From: Puffinus mauretanicus
Taxonomy: Eukaryota > Chordata > Aves > Procellariiformes > Procellariidae
Assembly: GCA_023333565.1 (NCBI GenBank)
Contig: JAJKFH010000336.1
Coordinates: 62,001-126,000, forward strand
DNA: 64,000 nt
Direction of reading: 5' to 3'
Positions 39,101 through 50,492 of this stretch are shown here, piece by piece (the first letter of the stretch is position 1; every line of letters starts with the position of its first letter). Under the pieces are notes generated by a model. That model did not search any database, was not told where the DNA came from, and saw nothing but the letters and a program-made list of their open reading frames with translations. The position numbers were made by a program, and so were the translations under genes.

Positions 39101-40549
39101 GGGCTTTCTTTCAAGCCTGTGGGATCGTTCAGAATATCGAGATTAGAAAGAACGGTTAGCTTATTCCTTTTTTATACATCATCAGTAAGCAGAAAAACTT
39201 CACTGCCTTCCCGGGGGTACTACGGTCCCACTGCCCAATGCTTTACCACCGAGCAACTGGCTGTGTTTTCACTTAGGATGATAACAGGGCTTGTACAGAA
39301 ATGAGAGAGGAACGGTCTTCATGTATTAACTTCGGCTCTTTATATATTCTCACTAAAGACTTTTTAAACATCACTGAGCAGCCATCAGCCAAGGACTCCC
39401 TTTTCAAAAAGTGAAATCCTGCCACGTCCCATCTTCCTAACCCACTTGTGCACTTTAATCCCTCTGCCCAGGCGCAGAGAACGAAACCACCCGGCGATGT
39501 TTATCAGCCTATCACCAGACATAAATGAAACATTCACCGTTGGGGACAGAAGGTCTCCTCAGCAGACACCCAGCGATAACATTTGTGCCAGTTCAACTGA
39601 ATCAATCGAGTGGCTGGCAAATGTAATCCCGGGGTTGTTTTTTTCCAGAAGTATAAATTCACATTAGAGAGGAGCCTCAATTCAAATGCCCCGCTATTTT
39701 CAGAAACGCAATTTGTCTTTGCAGATGGCTGGTGGTGTTCGTGCTAACTTGCTCAGCCCCGGCGCCTGCTCTTCCCATCAGCTCTCCGTTCCCCACGTCC
39801 TTATTGCTCTGCGCAGACCCGGGCACTGCCTATCAATCCTCATTATGTGGCAAGAGACACATTTTGCAAATGGTTATTGAAGGGAAAAGAGACAGCCGCA
39901 AAGCCAAAGTACCTATGAGAAAGGCCATCACCTTTCTCAAAGGCACGGAAATAGGAAGTCGGGAATAAGTTACCTGGAAGCTAAGCCTAACACGGACTTT
40001 GAAGGCAAAAAAAAGTCACCAAGGGCCAAATGCTGGTGAGAAAAGTTTCTCCAGGGCTTCCCACAAAGGCCTTTGGACCACCTCAGGCAGCAAACACCTG
40101 GGCACACACCGCTGCTTCCTCACTGTCGCCTGCAGCTGCGAAGACCATCAGTATTTTCTCAACATTTTGTTACAACTAACGTGACATGAGATTTCGGCCA
40201 CGGCCACGGGGGTATCACACAGCTGTAGAGAGGAAGGGACACGTGCAGGATGGAGAAGCCCACATCAGGCTCTTCAAAGGATGATTTCTGCATATAAATG
40301 AGCTAGGGAGACAAAGTCCCTTTGGTACCATGCAAATTAACTGTTATCACTAACAGATCCAAACAGAGAAGACCATGACACGCCGCCAATCAGGAAAAAA
40401 AAAATTAGTCTATTTACAGATGTTAAGCCACTGCCTGTTAAAAAACCCCCACTCCTTAAAGCGTGGCACAAAAAGGCATAGGCATCCCTCCATTAAACCC
40501 TCTCCCTAGCCCCTGCCATCCCTTTCAACTACTCGTTTCGGCAGGCTGA

Positions 40550-40745
40550 CGTGCTGCAGTGACTCACAGCCTCACGCGGAGAAACTCACTCGGTGTGAGC
40601 TGCCAACGAGGCCACGGCGAGCACAAAGTGCTCGCTGCCCGCTTTGCCCATCCCTCCTCTCTGCCTCCCTAACCGAGCAACACGGCAAGGTCTCCCCACA
40701 AACCCCTCCGGCCGAGGTCAAACGCCATCAGGCGGGAAGGAAAGA
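40550..40745. other. CpG-rich patch
   Basis: Roughly 15 CpG dinucleotides occur in about 200 bases. As at 38.9 kb, it stands out from the CpG-poor surroundings but carries no recognisable core promoter. Confidence 0.3.
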
Positions 40746-41551
40746 CATCCTCTCCAGCCAAGATTTTTGGTGGTTTTGGGGTTAAAGGAAAAGGAAAAGA
40801 AAAAAAAAAGGTCTGTCTAAAATTGTAAAAATCAACATGTTCAGTATAATCACATGTTCAGCTGGGCAGGATTTGTAGCTTCGTGTCCTGGAATTAGACT
40901 TTATTGAAAAAAATTGGAGGAGAAGGAGCTCTTACAGCTAAAAGAGGGGATGGGAATCACCAATGCAAGACCTAATCTTTACTTAGTCACAGACATAAAA
41001 AATAGGTAAAAAAATACAGCGTCTGTGTATCCCCCACTCTCATTACACTGGCTTGCAAGCTGGGAATAAATCAGCGGGATGCATCAGTCACCATGGACCG
41101 GAGGCCAGATCTGAACCAGGGATTTAAGAATAACACAGCCTGTTATGGACTCCCCAAGCATTGCAAATGTACTCTATACGTACGTATATATCTATACCTT
41201 CCTGTCTACACTGGGTAAATCTATCACATAAAAGGGAAAAATGCAGTAACTACAACATAATAGTAATACAATGTTGAGCACAACTTATCACCTTGCATAA
41301 ACAAGGGCAAGATGAATTAAAAATTAGGTTAGCATAGGATTGATCAGGCTTGAAATCACATCAGTAAAAATTGCTTTTATTAAGAAAAGTTTTTTGGTGG
41401 AGACAAGTACTGACAACCTGTGGCACTCTAAAACCAAAAAAAACTAAATCCAGCTGGTCAGGAGATTCAGCTTAAAAATAATTATTTGTAACCAGACAAT
41501 GCTCAGTTCTTCTTAATCTCCTTAGAGTCCTGGGTGCTTTAGTTAACACTT

Positions 41552-41564
41552 GGGGGGGGGGGGG
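41552..41564. repeat. Poly-G run of 13
   Basis: Thirteen consecutive G residues are followed by a GT- and T-rich tract. Such runs are prone to length error in sequencing. Confidence 0.9.
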
Positions 41565-41997
41565 TGTTTGGTTTTTTTTGTTTTTTTTAAAACATCCACC
41601 TGTAATTATGAGAGCTGAAAACTTCTTTTTAATAAATGAAAGGTGAATTTCTCAAGTAGTCACTTCCCTCTAGAGGATGGGACTTCAAAAGCAGGGGTGG
41701 GGGAGAAAAACCTACTACTGAAACAATCAAGCAAATTTCATGATCAAAATTTCAGGCGTTCATGATAGATTTGTGCCTTGGTGTCTTTCAAGAGATCTGC
41801 AAAAATATATCATTACTTCCTACAATGTGTTACAAAGAGAAGTTTGGAAATTCCTCTGAATGCACATAAATACACCTAAGCATTGTGGTGGCTTTGAAAT
41901 GCAGAGAAGCGCCCTCCCGTCCTGCCCACTGTGCGATCTGAAGGGGAGGAAAAGGAGCACAAATAGAGATGAGAAATTAAAAATCTTTAAAAATGGA

Positions 41998-42030
41998 AAA
42001 ACAAAATAACAACAATAACAACAACAAACA
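41998..42030. repeat. AAC/AAT-rich microsatellite
   Basis: Impure trinucleotide tract of AAC and AAT units. Confidence 0.8.
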
Positions 42031-45000
42031 GACCAGCAAGCCCCGGCAGGAACAGTCCTTTAACCTCTTCAAAGTCAGAATGGCCACATGTCAAATGCCA
42101 TGGCGTGCACAGGGTTTCTGTGTTTTGGATGGTTGCTGAGCCACAGGTGCGTGGGACTGTGCTCTCCTCGTGCCGCTCTCTGCCAAACTACTAGAGGACA
42201 GGACAGACATTACCAGGGTGAGCGCTGGGCTGGAGAAATGGGCTAGGGCTCACCCAGAAAGGGACCTCTTCCAGAAACCCACCAGCTAGTGAAGGGAGAG
42301 GCTTGGAAAGGCTTCTGAGAGAGGGCCGTCAAGAAAAGCACTGAGCCAAGCAGGGTTGATGGGCCTCCCAACTCTTGTTGTTCTCTCTGTGCAGCTGCAA
42401 GCTCTTCCCCCTCCCAGAGGGGCAAAATTAGTCCATCTGCCGAATCAGTGTGGAGGAACTGGAGTCTCCATAGCTTTACTCTTTTTGACCTCTGGGTTTC
42501 ACAAGGAACACATTTAAGCTTTTTGCCCTAAGCCCTAAGTTAAAAGCAACTACATGTTGTAGCCTCCAGCCTTCCAGAGCTCCTGAGGGGAAAAAAGGTC
42601 ACCAAATTCCCCAGTCTTCCCTGGGATTTGCTCCCAAAAGCTTAGAGTTTGCATATTTGTGTGCCTGGTTTGCACTAGAGCCCACCAGACCCTAACGAGC
42701 CAAGTGCAAGAGGAATGTTCTGCAGAGGGTGCCAGATGGATGCCAGACAAACTCTTCATTTTACTGCCCAGCACAACCGCTAAGCTTTTGCATCCTGGTC
42801 AAACTTCCAAGGCATCCTTCACGAGTAATTTACTAGCTAGAGGGATGTGTCTTTCCAGTGCCAATTCAGGTCTCAAGTTTACTTACTCTCCTCACGTAGC
42901 ACAACTGGCAGAAGTAACAGAGCAAAATCAAAAGGAAAAGAAACTAGATGAGAAAAGATGAAGCATGAAATAATACTGTTAACAGACAAGCTGCAATTCA
43001 TGATCAAAGGAATGAATCAGGCCCCAACTATATAAATAAAGAAGTATCTTCCCCCATGTCTGAAAGGAAGAATTTGCTGTTTGCCCTCATGTCACGCAAT
43101 CCTTTCAAGTGCAGTTATACTTAGGCAGCTGAGAGGAAAAAAAAGGACAGAACACCTCAAATTTTATTTATTTGCTTTAATCATCAGAAAAGAGGGCTCT
43201 CCTGGGATCTCACTGCTTTCCCATCCATGTTGTGTATAATCACAAAACCAAAATAATCAAACCCCGGAGCATCTTCCATTCCAGCTAAACCAGGAGTGTG
43301 TCAAAATGAGGTCTCATGACCATTACCAGCTCAAAGCAAAGGGCCCTCAGCAGCCAGAGCAGCACTGGCTGTCCCTAGCTTACATTGCATGCCCCATACC
43401 TCTATGCCCCCCATAGGCATGCAGTGCCCAGCAGTGCCAGCACCTGTGAGTTGACACTACCCCAAAACTTCATCTCCCTAAATGAAACACGGCACTGCCT
43501 GGCCACTTCTGCCTTCCCCCCAGTATCAGCTCTGCTATGGGCACACTGATCTGTGAGGCAGCAAAATTCCCATCTCCATCTCCTCAGCCAGGGAAGGCAG
43601 CAGCTTGATGCTATCCACACCATGGGGCTTCTTGGTCATCTGCATTAAGCTGTAGGCAAGGGGCTCAGAGAGGGTTTGATGACCAGGTGGTGGAAGCACA
43701 TGAAGAGAAATGGCCTTCCACCCACCAGGACCTCAATGCCTGAAAAAGGAGAAGTACCCCAAGCCTCTTGCCCACTGAAACTAGTGACCCCACGACGAAA
43801 TGGCTGCCACCAGGTCTGGTGCTGATGCTCAGGTGAGCAAAGGAAATCTCCTCACTGGGGTTACTGCTGGTCCTGCAGCACCCATCATGCAGGTCCATCC
43901 TGGGGAATGGACTTTGGGGCTCCATGAAAAAGAAAAAGAAAAAAAAAAATCTAAGTTTTCACTACCTGCACAAAAAGAAGACTGATATTTTACAATTTAG
44001 ACAAAAGCAAATCAAAAAAAAGGTCTAGAAATTTCAAAAGGAATTCTGTGGTGAAACCCTCACTTTGGCTTTAAAAGTCTCAAACACCATTCACCTCCCA
44101 TCTTATTTATTAAGGGTGATACAGTGCAACCCTTTGGCCACAGGACACTGGGGAACATGGTGTCATTGAGGTAAAATCTAGGCTGTGACAAGCTCAGTGG
44201 GACCCCCGACATGTTAAAGACCAGGAAGCAGCAGAGTTTCTGTGACACTTCCCAGATCTGGATGAGTGGTTATTTTCCGCCCTTCCCCCTATCCTACGCC
44301 AGAAATGGGTCCAGACCCATCTCCCCACTTCAGGAGAGGTTAGCGCCAGCAGCAGCATGGGCACTGCCTTCCTCAGTGTGCAGATTTCTTGTGCTCTGAC
44401 CTTTTGCATCAGAGTCAGAAAAACATTACAGGGTTTCCTACCAAAATGAATCATCTCGCAGCATGCCTGCGCATGAAGATTTTGCACTGAGAAGTGCATC
44501 AGCCTGACATCAGCAATAACTAATGGGCACACCGCGAAGCTGAGTATTAAAAGGCTTTGTGTTCCCATGGGAAGGACCGAGTTTTGCAAGACCTGGGCTC
44601 GTACTTCTATGTTTTACCAATAATCCAACATGCGGAACACTTGGTTCACCCAGCAGAAAAGGCTGCAGGTTTTGGATTCTGTTTTGTTTTTCAGTGTCAG
44701 CTTTGAAATACACAAGATGTCCTTGTAGAACAGAAATTTCCAAGTAATTTGATGTTTACATGCCAAGATTTTTCACTGTGATCGTTCCTGAACAGAAGGT
44801 GAACGTTAGTAAACACATTAAAAGGAAACATGCCAGCATCATTGGAATTAATTCCTCCGTTCCTGCTGACAACAGCTAACACATCCCCACCAAAATCTGA
44901 ACTTCACAAAGCTGCACCTTCTGAGAGAAAACAGCTCCTTTGACAATCTCTGCTGTGCTACCAGGTCAAACAACCCATTTCCCCTCTTCACCTTCCCTCA

Positions 45001-47079
45001 TCTCTTGTCTATTTAAATTAACTACTCTGAGGCATCTTTCTTTCCTTCCCTATTATTTTTGGGGGTTGCTCTTGACTTCAGGGGAGCTCTCACCTCCATA
45101 CAAGCCCCTTGCCAACTATTGTAACACTGATCATTTCAGTATAAATTTTGACTGGATGCATTTTCATAAATGTTTCATTTATGTACATTAGTCACCTAAT
45201 AAATAATTGGCAGAAAATAAGTGACTCTCCTAGCTCTGTGAATGGGCATGATGCTGCTAGGACTAATGAAAGCGTTATCCATCAACACACGGTGTTTCAT
45301 GGAAGAACAATAGAGGTGTGGATTTACGGCAGTGTGATATAGAAAGGGATGACAGACGAAAGCAGGGAAGCTGGATGGCAGCTGCAGAAATCAGGAGTTT
45401 TGTTTGCCTTTGGATGTAAACTAGAGCTGCTCTCAGCCTTATGTTTTCAGCTGGCTGCGAAGTATTTCAAGGGTATCTGATTCAAGCAGTGATGTGGGGC
45501 TGCCTCCCCAGGCTGTTTCGCTGGCTGTGTGACCAAGAACCACGTTGTCATCCCATCACTTGACAATCTGGACTTAATTCGCTTCCCAGGACACAGAGGC
45601 ACACAAGCTCTGCCATGGGGAGCAGAGGAAAGCCTCTCTGGGCAAAGACAAACCACATCACGTGCTCCCACATCTCCATGCCACTAAGCTTGCCTTGAAT
45701 TTTGTCGTATCCTTCAGGCATGCAGGGTTTGGGGTTTGTTTCCTAAGGTAGACAGTCCAACTATAGTTACAGCTGTGGGGTAACATTTAGGAAAAATAAT
45801 TTGATACTTGATAGGATTGAGGGCAAAATAGGGTTCAGATTCAGGCAAGGAGAGGACATTTGTGAGATGGGGCTGCGTTTATGTTGGAGAAAGAAGGACT
45901 ATGGAGGCAGAGGGAGGGAAACTGTATAAAGAAAAAAAAAAGAAGAAGAAATAGAAACCCCAAATATTTTTCCCATGTCTGCATGCCAAAATACGAGGAG
46001 CCTGGCTAAGAAGAGGAAGACTCCAGCTTTGGGAGACAGAGATGTCCCCAGACCTGATGAAGGATGTGATCACGGAGGCCTGCTAGGGCCATGTCTGATA
46101 GGGATAGGACAGCAGAAGACCCTGGACCACACAGAGTACAACTTCTATCTGAATGGCTTCACAAAAAGATCATTTAACAACTCCTGCCTCCTGAAGCTGC
46201 AGGCTGTGCTGAAAGGAAGCTCAGGTCCAGGGGCTCCCCACCATCACAAGACAGGTTCAAAGAGACCATATAGCCCCCGGCTACGTCTTGTCCCAAGGCA
46301 CACACAAGTTCATATGACTCCCTGTCTCTCCAAATATACCACACCTTCCCTAGACAGCCGTATTGCAAATTAGCAGACCCAGAAAGGTACAGAAAGTTAA
46401 CATGAGATGCCAAACAAATTATTCCTAAGCAAGTGCTTTCTCATACATCATCTCCAGGAGAGAAAGGCCAGTCTCAGGGTGAGGGCTGGGGCTGCTCGTA
46501 CGACAGCGCCTTTCAACACTGAGCATCCAGATCCAACCCACCCACACCACTTTCCAGTGAGTCTCTTCCCCGCAGGCTAATGCCGCGTCGCAGCTGAACA
46601 AGGGCAGCAGTCATCCTCACACTGTTTGGACAAGGGATCTCCACACTCTGGGAAGTTTTCCCGAAGACCGTTTCAAGCCTGCAAGGTACCTTCTTCCACC
46701 TTGGCGTCGCCAGCGGTGCTTTGCGACTAGACGTCACTGGGGAAATAGCACAATATCCCAGCAAGGTGGAGTAGGGTCCTCACTCTGTCCCAAGGCACAA
46801 CGAAGTAAGGAAAGCACAGACCCAAGCCTCTTCCAACTGACTGAAGGACTGTGCCTGATGACCTGCCTCAGGGTTACAAAACAGGATATTTAGGAATAGA
46901 AACTCTTTCTTCCTTTAATAATTAAGGTCAATACTTCACACAACATGTCCTTCTACTAATGAAAATTTTTAAACTGAACATCCTGATTTATTCAGAAGGT
47001 TTTTGTTCTTATCTAGGCTTTTTGTTGTCAATCAGTTTTTCTTTAAAACACAGAAGTACCACCAAAAATAAATCTCTAG

Positions 47080-47084
47080 GGGAA
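47080..47084 (+). repeat. Target-site duplication, left copy (GGGAA)
   Basis: The five bases before the 5' LTR are GGGAA, the same as the five directly after the 3' LTR (53737-53741). A 5-bp duplication is expected from ERVL-type integrases. Confidence 0.9.
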
Positions 47085-47268
47085 TGTCCTGGTTCCAGCT
47101 GGGACAGGGTTAACTTTCTTCCCAGTAGCTTGGGGGGTGTGCTGTGTTTTGGGTTCGGTGTGAAAGGAGCGTTGATGGCCCATTGATGCCCCATTGATGC
47201 TTTGGCTGTTGCTGGGTGATGCTTGCACCGGGAGGGGGAAGCGCAGCCGGGGTGGTGGTCCCAGCTGG

Positions 47269-47314
47269 CCAATGGGGTATTCTATACCATGTGACATCAT
47301 GCTCAGTATAAAAA
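47269..47314 (+). promoter_or_regulatory. U3 core promoter: CCAAT, CRE-like site, TATA box
   Basis: CCAAT (47269-47273), TGACATCA (47292-47299, one base from the consensus CRE) and TATAAAAA (47307-47314) are spaced as in an active RNA polymerase II promoter. Transcription would begin near 47335-47340. The same three elements are intact in the 3' LTR at 53406-53410, 53429-53436 and 53444-53451, so that LTR could also drive transcription into the downstream flank. Confidence 0.75.
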
Positions 47315-47462
47315 CCAGGTGTGTGGGGGGGCTCGCCCGCCGTTCGTGACACGCGGTCGGCGGTCGGTGAGCGGTTGTATCGTGCATTGCCTGTTTTGTG
47401 TATTCTGTTGTTGTTGTTGTTCTCATTGTTATTTTACTGTTCTACTTAGTTTTAGTTCAATT

Positions 47463-47468
47463 ATTAAA
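47463..47468 (+). promoter_or_regulatory. LTR polyadenylation signal ATTAAA
   Basis: ATTAAA lies about 125 bases after the presumed start site and before a GT/T-rich region. Its counterpart in the 3' LTR is 53599-53604. The solo LTR at 57.7-58.3 kb has the same TTATTAAACTG block. Confidence 0.6.
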
Positions 47469-47606
47469 CTGTTTTTATCTCAACCCGGGAGCTTTCCTAC
47501 TTGTGCCCTCCCGATTCTCTCCCCATCCCACCGGGGGGGGGTGGTGATCGAGCGGCTGCGTGGCGTTTATTTTTGCTGGCTGGGGTTAAACCACGACAGT
47601 CCTTTT

Positions 47607-47624
47607 TGGCGCCCAACGTGGGGC
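47607..47624 (+). promoter_or_regulatory. Primer binding site, tRNA-Lys1,2 type
   Basis: TGGCGCCCAACGTGGGGC is complementary to the 3' end of tRNA-Lys (CTT), the primer also used by foamy viruses. It starts 8 bases after the end of the LTR, which is further than the 0-3 bases usual in most retroviruses. Confidence 0.85.
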
Positions 47625-47705
47625 TTGGAGGGTTGAGATAACGACAGATTATTTAGAGCATATTGAGGAATTTATATCTGGTAACATATTAATTTGTTCT
47701 GCACC

Positions 47706-49610
47706 ATGCTCTTGTTTTTACTGTACCTGTTAAAAATTGGAGTTGGGTTTTGTAGTCTGTTGTGCTTTGCCGTGATTAATGATGTTTTGCCTGGGAGATT
47801 TGTTACTAAAACGCTGGCATTGGGGGTTATTTGGTATTTGGGATTCGTAATGAAGCCGTTTCTGCATTTCGGGTACCACCTCATGGAGACCATTAGCAAT
47901 TATACCTTTTCCTCCGAGAGATTCTTTATGGAGGAAGTAGAGAATGGCACCCCCGCTACCTTTCTCTATGATGTCATCTCCTTTGTTAAAATAACTTGCC
48001 AGTACCTTGAACATCCCTGGGTAGTTAGGATACATCTATTGGTACTCCTTGGGAATATTGTTGCGGTTTTATCCAAGGTTAGTAAGCACTTTAAGAATGT
48101 CATCCAGAGATCTGCCCCAAGGCTGGATAGTTATGAGTGGCAGGGCGAGTGGGAAAGCATGGGCAAATGCTTAGGACGATGTGCATCCCCAGTGTTCTGG
48201 AACTTTACCCCTGAACAAGTGCAGAACCCTGAAAAATTAGTAGAATATTTGGAAGAAGTATGCTGTCACCCTGGCCATTCTAGGGAGACGCAAATCACTA
48301 CAATATGCTGGGGCCTGGCCCACGCCTACCGAGCCCTGTTTAACACCACTCAGAACCCCCAAGGGGAAGGAAACGTCTCTGCAGCTGATGACAAAGCAAC
48401 AGGCCCTGTGGCTACTCCTCCCCCCACAGCAAGCACAGCGGCTCCCTCACCCCCCAGGGCAGGCACGGCAGCTACTCCGCCCCCTGCGACAGAGACCCAA
48501 CCCGTGCCGGTATCAGTCGCCCCTATACAAAAAAGAAAATGCACAAGAAAATCAGCTCGTCTAGTAAGGGATGAAGATGAACCAGGGCCATCACGAGAAC
48601 AGGAGGAGGAGGCAGAACCCGTAAATGAGATGGTGACCACCCGATCCCTATCTCTGGGTGAGCTGCTAGATATGCGAAAAGATTTCAGCCGTCGTCCAGG
48701 CGAGCACATTGTCACCTGGCTGCTCCGATGCTGGGATAACGGGGCCAGTAGCCTGGAATTAGAGGGTAGAGAAGCCAAGCAGCTGGGATCCCTTTCTAGG
48801 GAAGGGGGCATTGACAAAGCAATTGGACAAGGGGCACAAGTCCCCAGCCTCTGGAGGCGACTCCTGTCAGGTGTGAAGGAAAGGTATCCCTTCAAGGAAG
48901 ATGTTATATGCCACCCAGGCAAGTGGACCACCATGGAGAGAGGTATCCAGTACCTGAGAGAATTAGCTGTGCTGGAAGTGATTTATGATGACCTGAACAA
49001 CGAGCAGTTATCCAAAGACCCAGATGAAGTCAAATGCACCCGACCCATGTGGCGGAAGTTTGTACGGAGCGCACCAGCGTCACATGCAAACTCATTGGCA
49101 GTAATGACCTGGAGAGATGGAGAGGAACAAACGGTGGATGAACTGGCTGGCCAACTCCGGCAATATGAAGAAAGTCTCTCTTCCTCCCTACGGGCCTGTG
49201 TCTCTGCTGTGGAGAAACTGTCTCAGGAGGTCCAGCAACTCAAAGAGGATATGTCCTGCTCCCCACCTGCACGGGCCAGTGTCTCAGCCATTAGGAGCAA
49301 GCGTCCCTCTGCTCAAGAGAGAAGACATCGTGGGTACACACGCCGGGGCAACCTGTGGTTTTACCTGCGTGACCACGGAGAGGACATGAGGAAGTGGGAT
49401 GCAAAACCTACCTCAGTCCTACAGGCACGGGTACACGAGTTGCAAGGGAAAACAACCACAAAAGGGGGTTCTTCCAGGAAAACTGCTGCTCCAGTCTCCA
49501 GTGAGTTCCCCAGACAGAGTAGAAGGGCTGATTCCACTTCCGACCTTAACAAAGGGACTTCTGACTCATACTTACAAGAAGTGGATAGCGAATATGATGA
49601 CCAGGACTAG
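47706..49610 (+). CDS. gag: ERVL Gag polyprotein, open over its full length
   Basis: Gag is the structural polyprotein that would form the particle. The ATG at 47706 is the first after the primer site and gives 634 residues, ending in TAG. The N-terminus is strongly hydrophobic (residues 1-27), with further apolar stretches at about 37-50 and 106-123, so it looks signal- or membrane-like. A Pro/Ala/Thr-rich linker lies at about 231-273, then a basic KRKCTRKSAR patch and an acidic stretch at 288-305. The capsid-like part spans about 310-470 (MVTTRSLSLGELLD onward). A probable coiled coil is at 473-516. The C-terminal region carries GNLWFYLRDHGEDMRKWD (548-565) and basic clusters but no CCHC zinc knuckle, a lack shared with ERVL and spumaviruses. 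No stop or frameshift interrupts it. It shares its frame with the protease that follows. Confidence 0.9.
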   Translation: MLLFLLYLLKIGVGFCSLLCFAVINDVLPGRFVTKTLALGVIWYLGFVMKPFLHFGYHLMETISNYTFSSERFFMEEVENGTPATFLYDVISFVKITCQYLEHPWVVRIHLLVLLGNIVAVLSKVSKHFKNVIQRSAPRLDSYEWQGEWESMGKCLGRCASPVFWNFTPEQVQNPEKLVEYLEEVCCHPGHSRETQITTICWGLAHAYRALFNTTQNPQGEGNVSAADDKATGPVATPPPTASTAAPSPPRAGTAATPPPATETQPVPVSVAPIQKRKCTRKSARLVRDEDEPGPSREQEEEAEPVNEMVTTRSLSLGELLDMRKDFSRRPGEHIVTWLLRCWDNGASSLELEGREAKQLGSLSREGGIDKAIGQGAQVPSLWRRLLSGVKERYPFKEDVICHPGKWTTMERGIQYLRELAVLEVIYDDLNNEQLSKDPDEVKCTRPMWRKFVRSAPASHANSLAVMTWRDGEEQTVDELAGQLRQYEESLSSSLRACVSAVEKLSQEVQQLKEDMSCSPPARASVSAIRSKRPSAQERRHRGYTRRGNLWFYLRDHGEDMRKWDAKPTSVLQARVHELQGKTTTKGGSSRKTAAPVSSEFPRQSRRADSTSDLNKGTSDSYLQEVDSEYDDQD

Positions 49611-49635
49611 AGGGGCCCTGCCTCCAGCCAGGAGG
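49608..49635 (+). promoter_or_regulatory. Candidate gag-pol stop-codon readthrough site
   Basis: The gag TAG (49608-49610) is the only stop in frame between the gag ATG and 50496. The protease frame continues directly after it in the same phase. Ten bases downstream, CCTCC (49621-49625), loop AGCCA, and GGAGG (49631-49635) can form a hairpin, possibly extended by CCCT/AGGG outside it. This resembles the amber suppression used between gag and pol in gammaretroviruses, where a structure begins about 8 bases after the UAG. No pseudoknot partner was firmly identified. Confidence 0.55.
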
Positions 49636-50479
49636 AGGAAAGGGACAACCGGGTTTACTGGACCGTGTGGATTCGATGGCCTGGCACATCAGATCCACAA
49701 GAATATAAGGCTCTCGTAGACACCGGTGCACAGTGTACCCTGATGCCATCAGGCTATAAAGGGGCAGAACCCATTTGTATTTCTGGAGTGACAGGGGGAT
49801 CCCAAGAGTTAACTGTGTTGGAGGCCGAAGTGAGTCTAACCGGGAATGAGTGGCAGAAGCACCCCATTGTGACTGGCCCAGAGGCTCCGTGCATCCTTGG
49901 CATAGACTACCTCAGGAGAGGGTATTTCAAGGACCCAAAAGGGTACCGGTGGGCTTTTGGTATAGCTGCCCTGGAGACGGAGGAAATTAAACAGCTGTCC
50001 ACCTTGCCTGGTCTCTCGGAGGACCCTTCTGTTGTGGGGTTGTTGAAGGTCCAAGAACAACAGGTACCAATTGCTACCACAACAGTGCACCGGCGGCAAT
50101 ACCGCACCAACCGAGACTCCCTGATCCCCATCCATAAGCTGATTCGTCGACTGGAGAGCCAAGGAGTGATCAGCAAGACTCGCTCACCCTTTAACAGTCC
50201 CATATGGCCAGTGCGAAAGTCTACTGGAGAGTGGAGACTAACAGTAGACTACCGTGGCCTGAACGAAGTCACGCCACCATTGAGTGCTGCCGTGCCGGAC
50301 ATGCTGGAACTTCAATACGAACTGGAGTCAAAGGCAGCCAAGTGGTACGCCACCATTGATATTGCTAATGCCTTCTTCTCCATCCCTTTGGCAGCAGAGT
50401 GCAGGCCACAGTTTGCTTTCACTTGGAGGGGTGTCCAGTACACCTGGAACCGACTGCCCCAGGGGTGGAAACACAGCCT

Positions 50480-50492
50480 ACCATTTGCCATG
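50480..50492 (+). other. Frameshift 1 in pol, within RT
   Basis: Homology leaves one frame just after the LPQG block and resumes in the next, upstream of the YIDD box. The original frame then closes at TGA 50496-50498. The change is one base in a short C-containing stretch. Confidence 0.8.

Larger units (their letters stand above)
37370..47084. other. Unique non-coding DNA, no gene recognised
   Basis: The stretch includes a 15-bp tandem duplication (37980-38009), two CpG-rich patches (38930-39100 and 40550-40745), a 13-base G run (41552-41564) and an AAC/AAT-rich tract (41998-42030). Around 38570-38690 the sequence is TAAT-rich, with GATTAATTAAAT, and resembles homeodomain-type regulatory DNA, though this is only an impression. 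No coding exon was recognised. Confidence 0.55.
47085..47598 (+). repeat. 5' LTR of the ERVL provirus
   Basis: It starts TG and ends CA. U3 carries CCAAT (47269-47273), a CRE-like TGACATCA (47292-47299) and a TATA box (47307-47314). ATTAAA (47463-47468) is the likely polyadenylation signal, which puts R at roughly 47335-47485 and U5 after that. Compared with the 3' LTR it differs by about 8 substitutions and 3 small length changes, several in G-runs. Confidence 0.95.

Noticed and set aside
48350..48934. 194-codon minus-strand frame inside gag
   Set aside because: It is antisense to the Pro/Ala-rich and capsid-coding part of gag, whose composition suppresses antisense stops.
49117..49719. Extra plus-strand frames (49117-49389, 49399-49719) across the end of gag and into pro
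   Set aside because: They run in other phases inside gag and pro and have no retroviral accessory-gene features.
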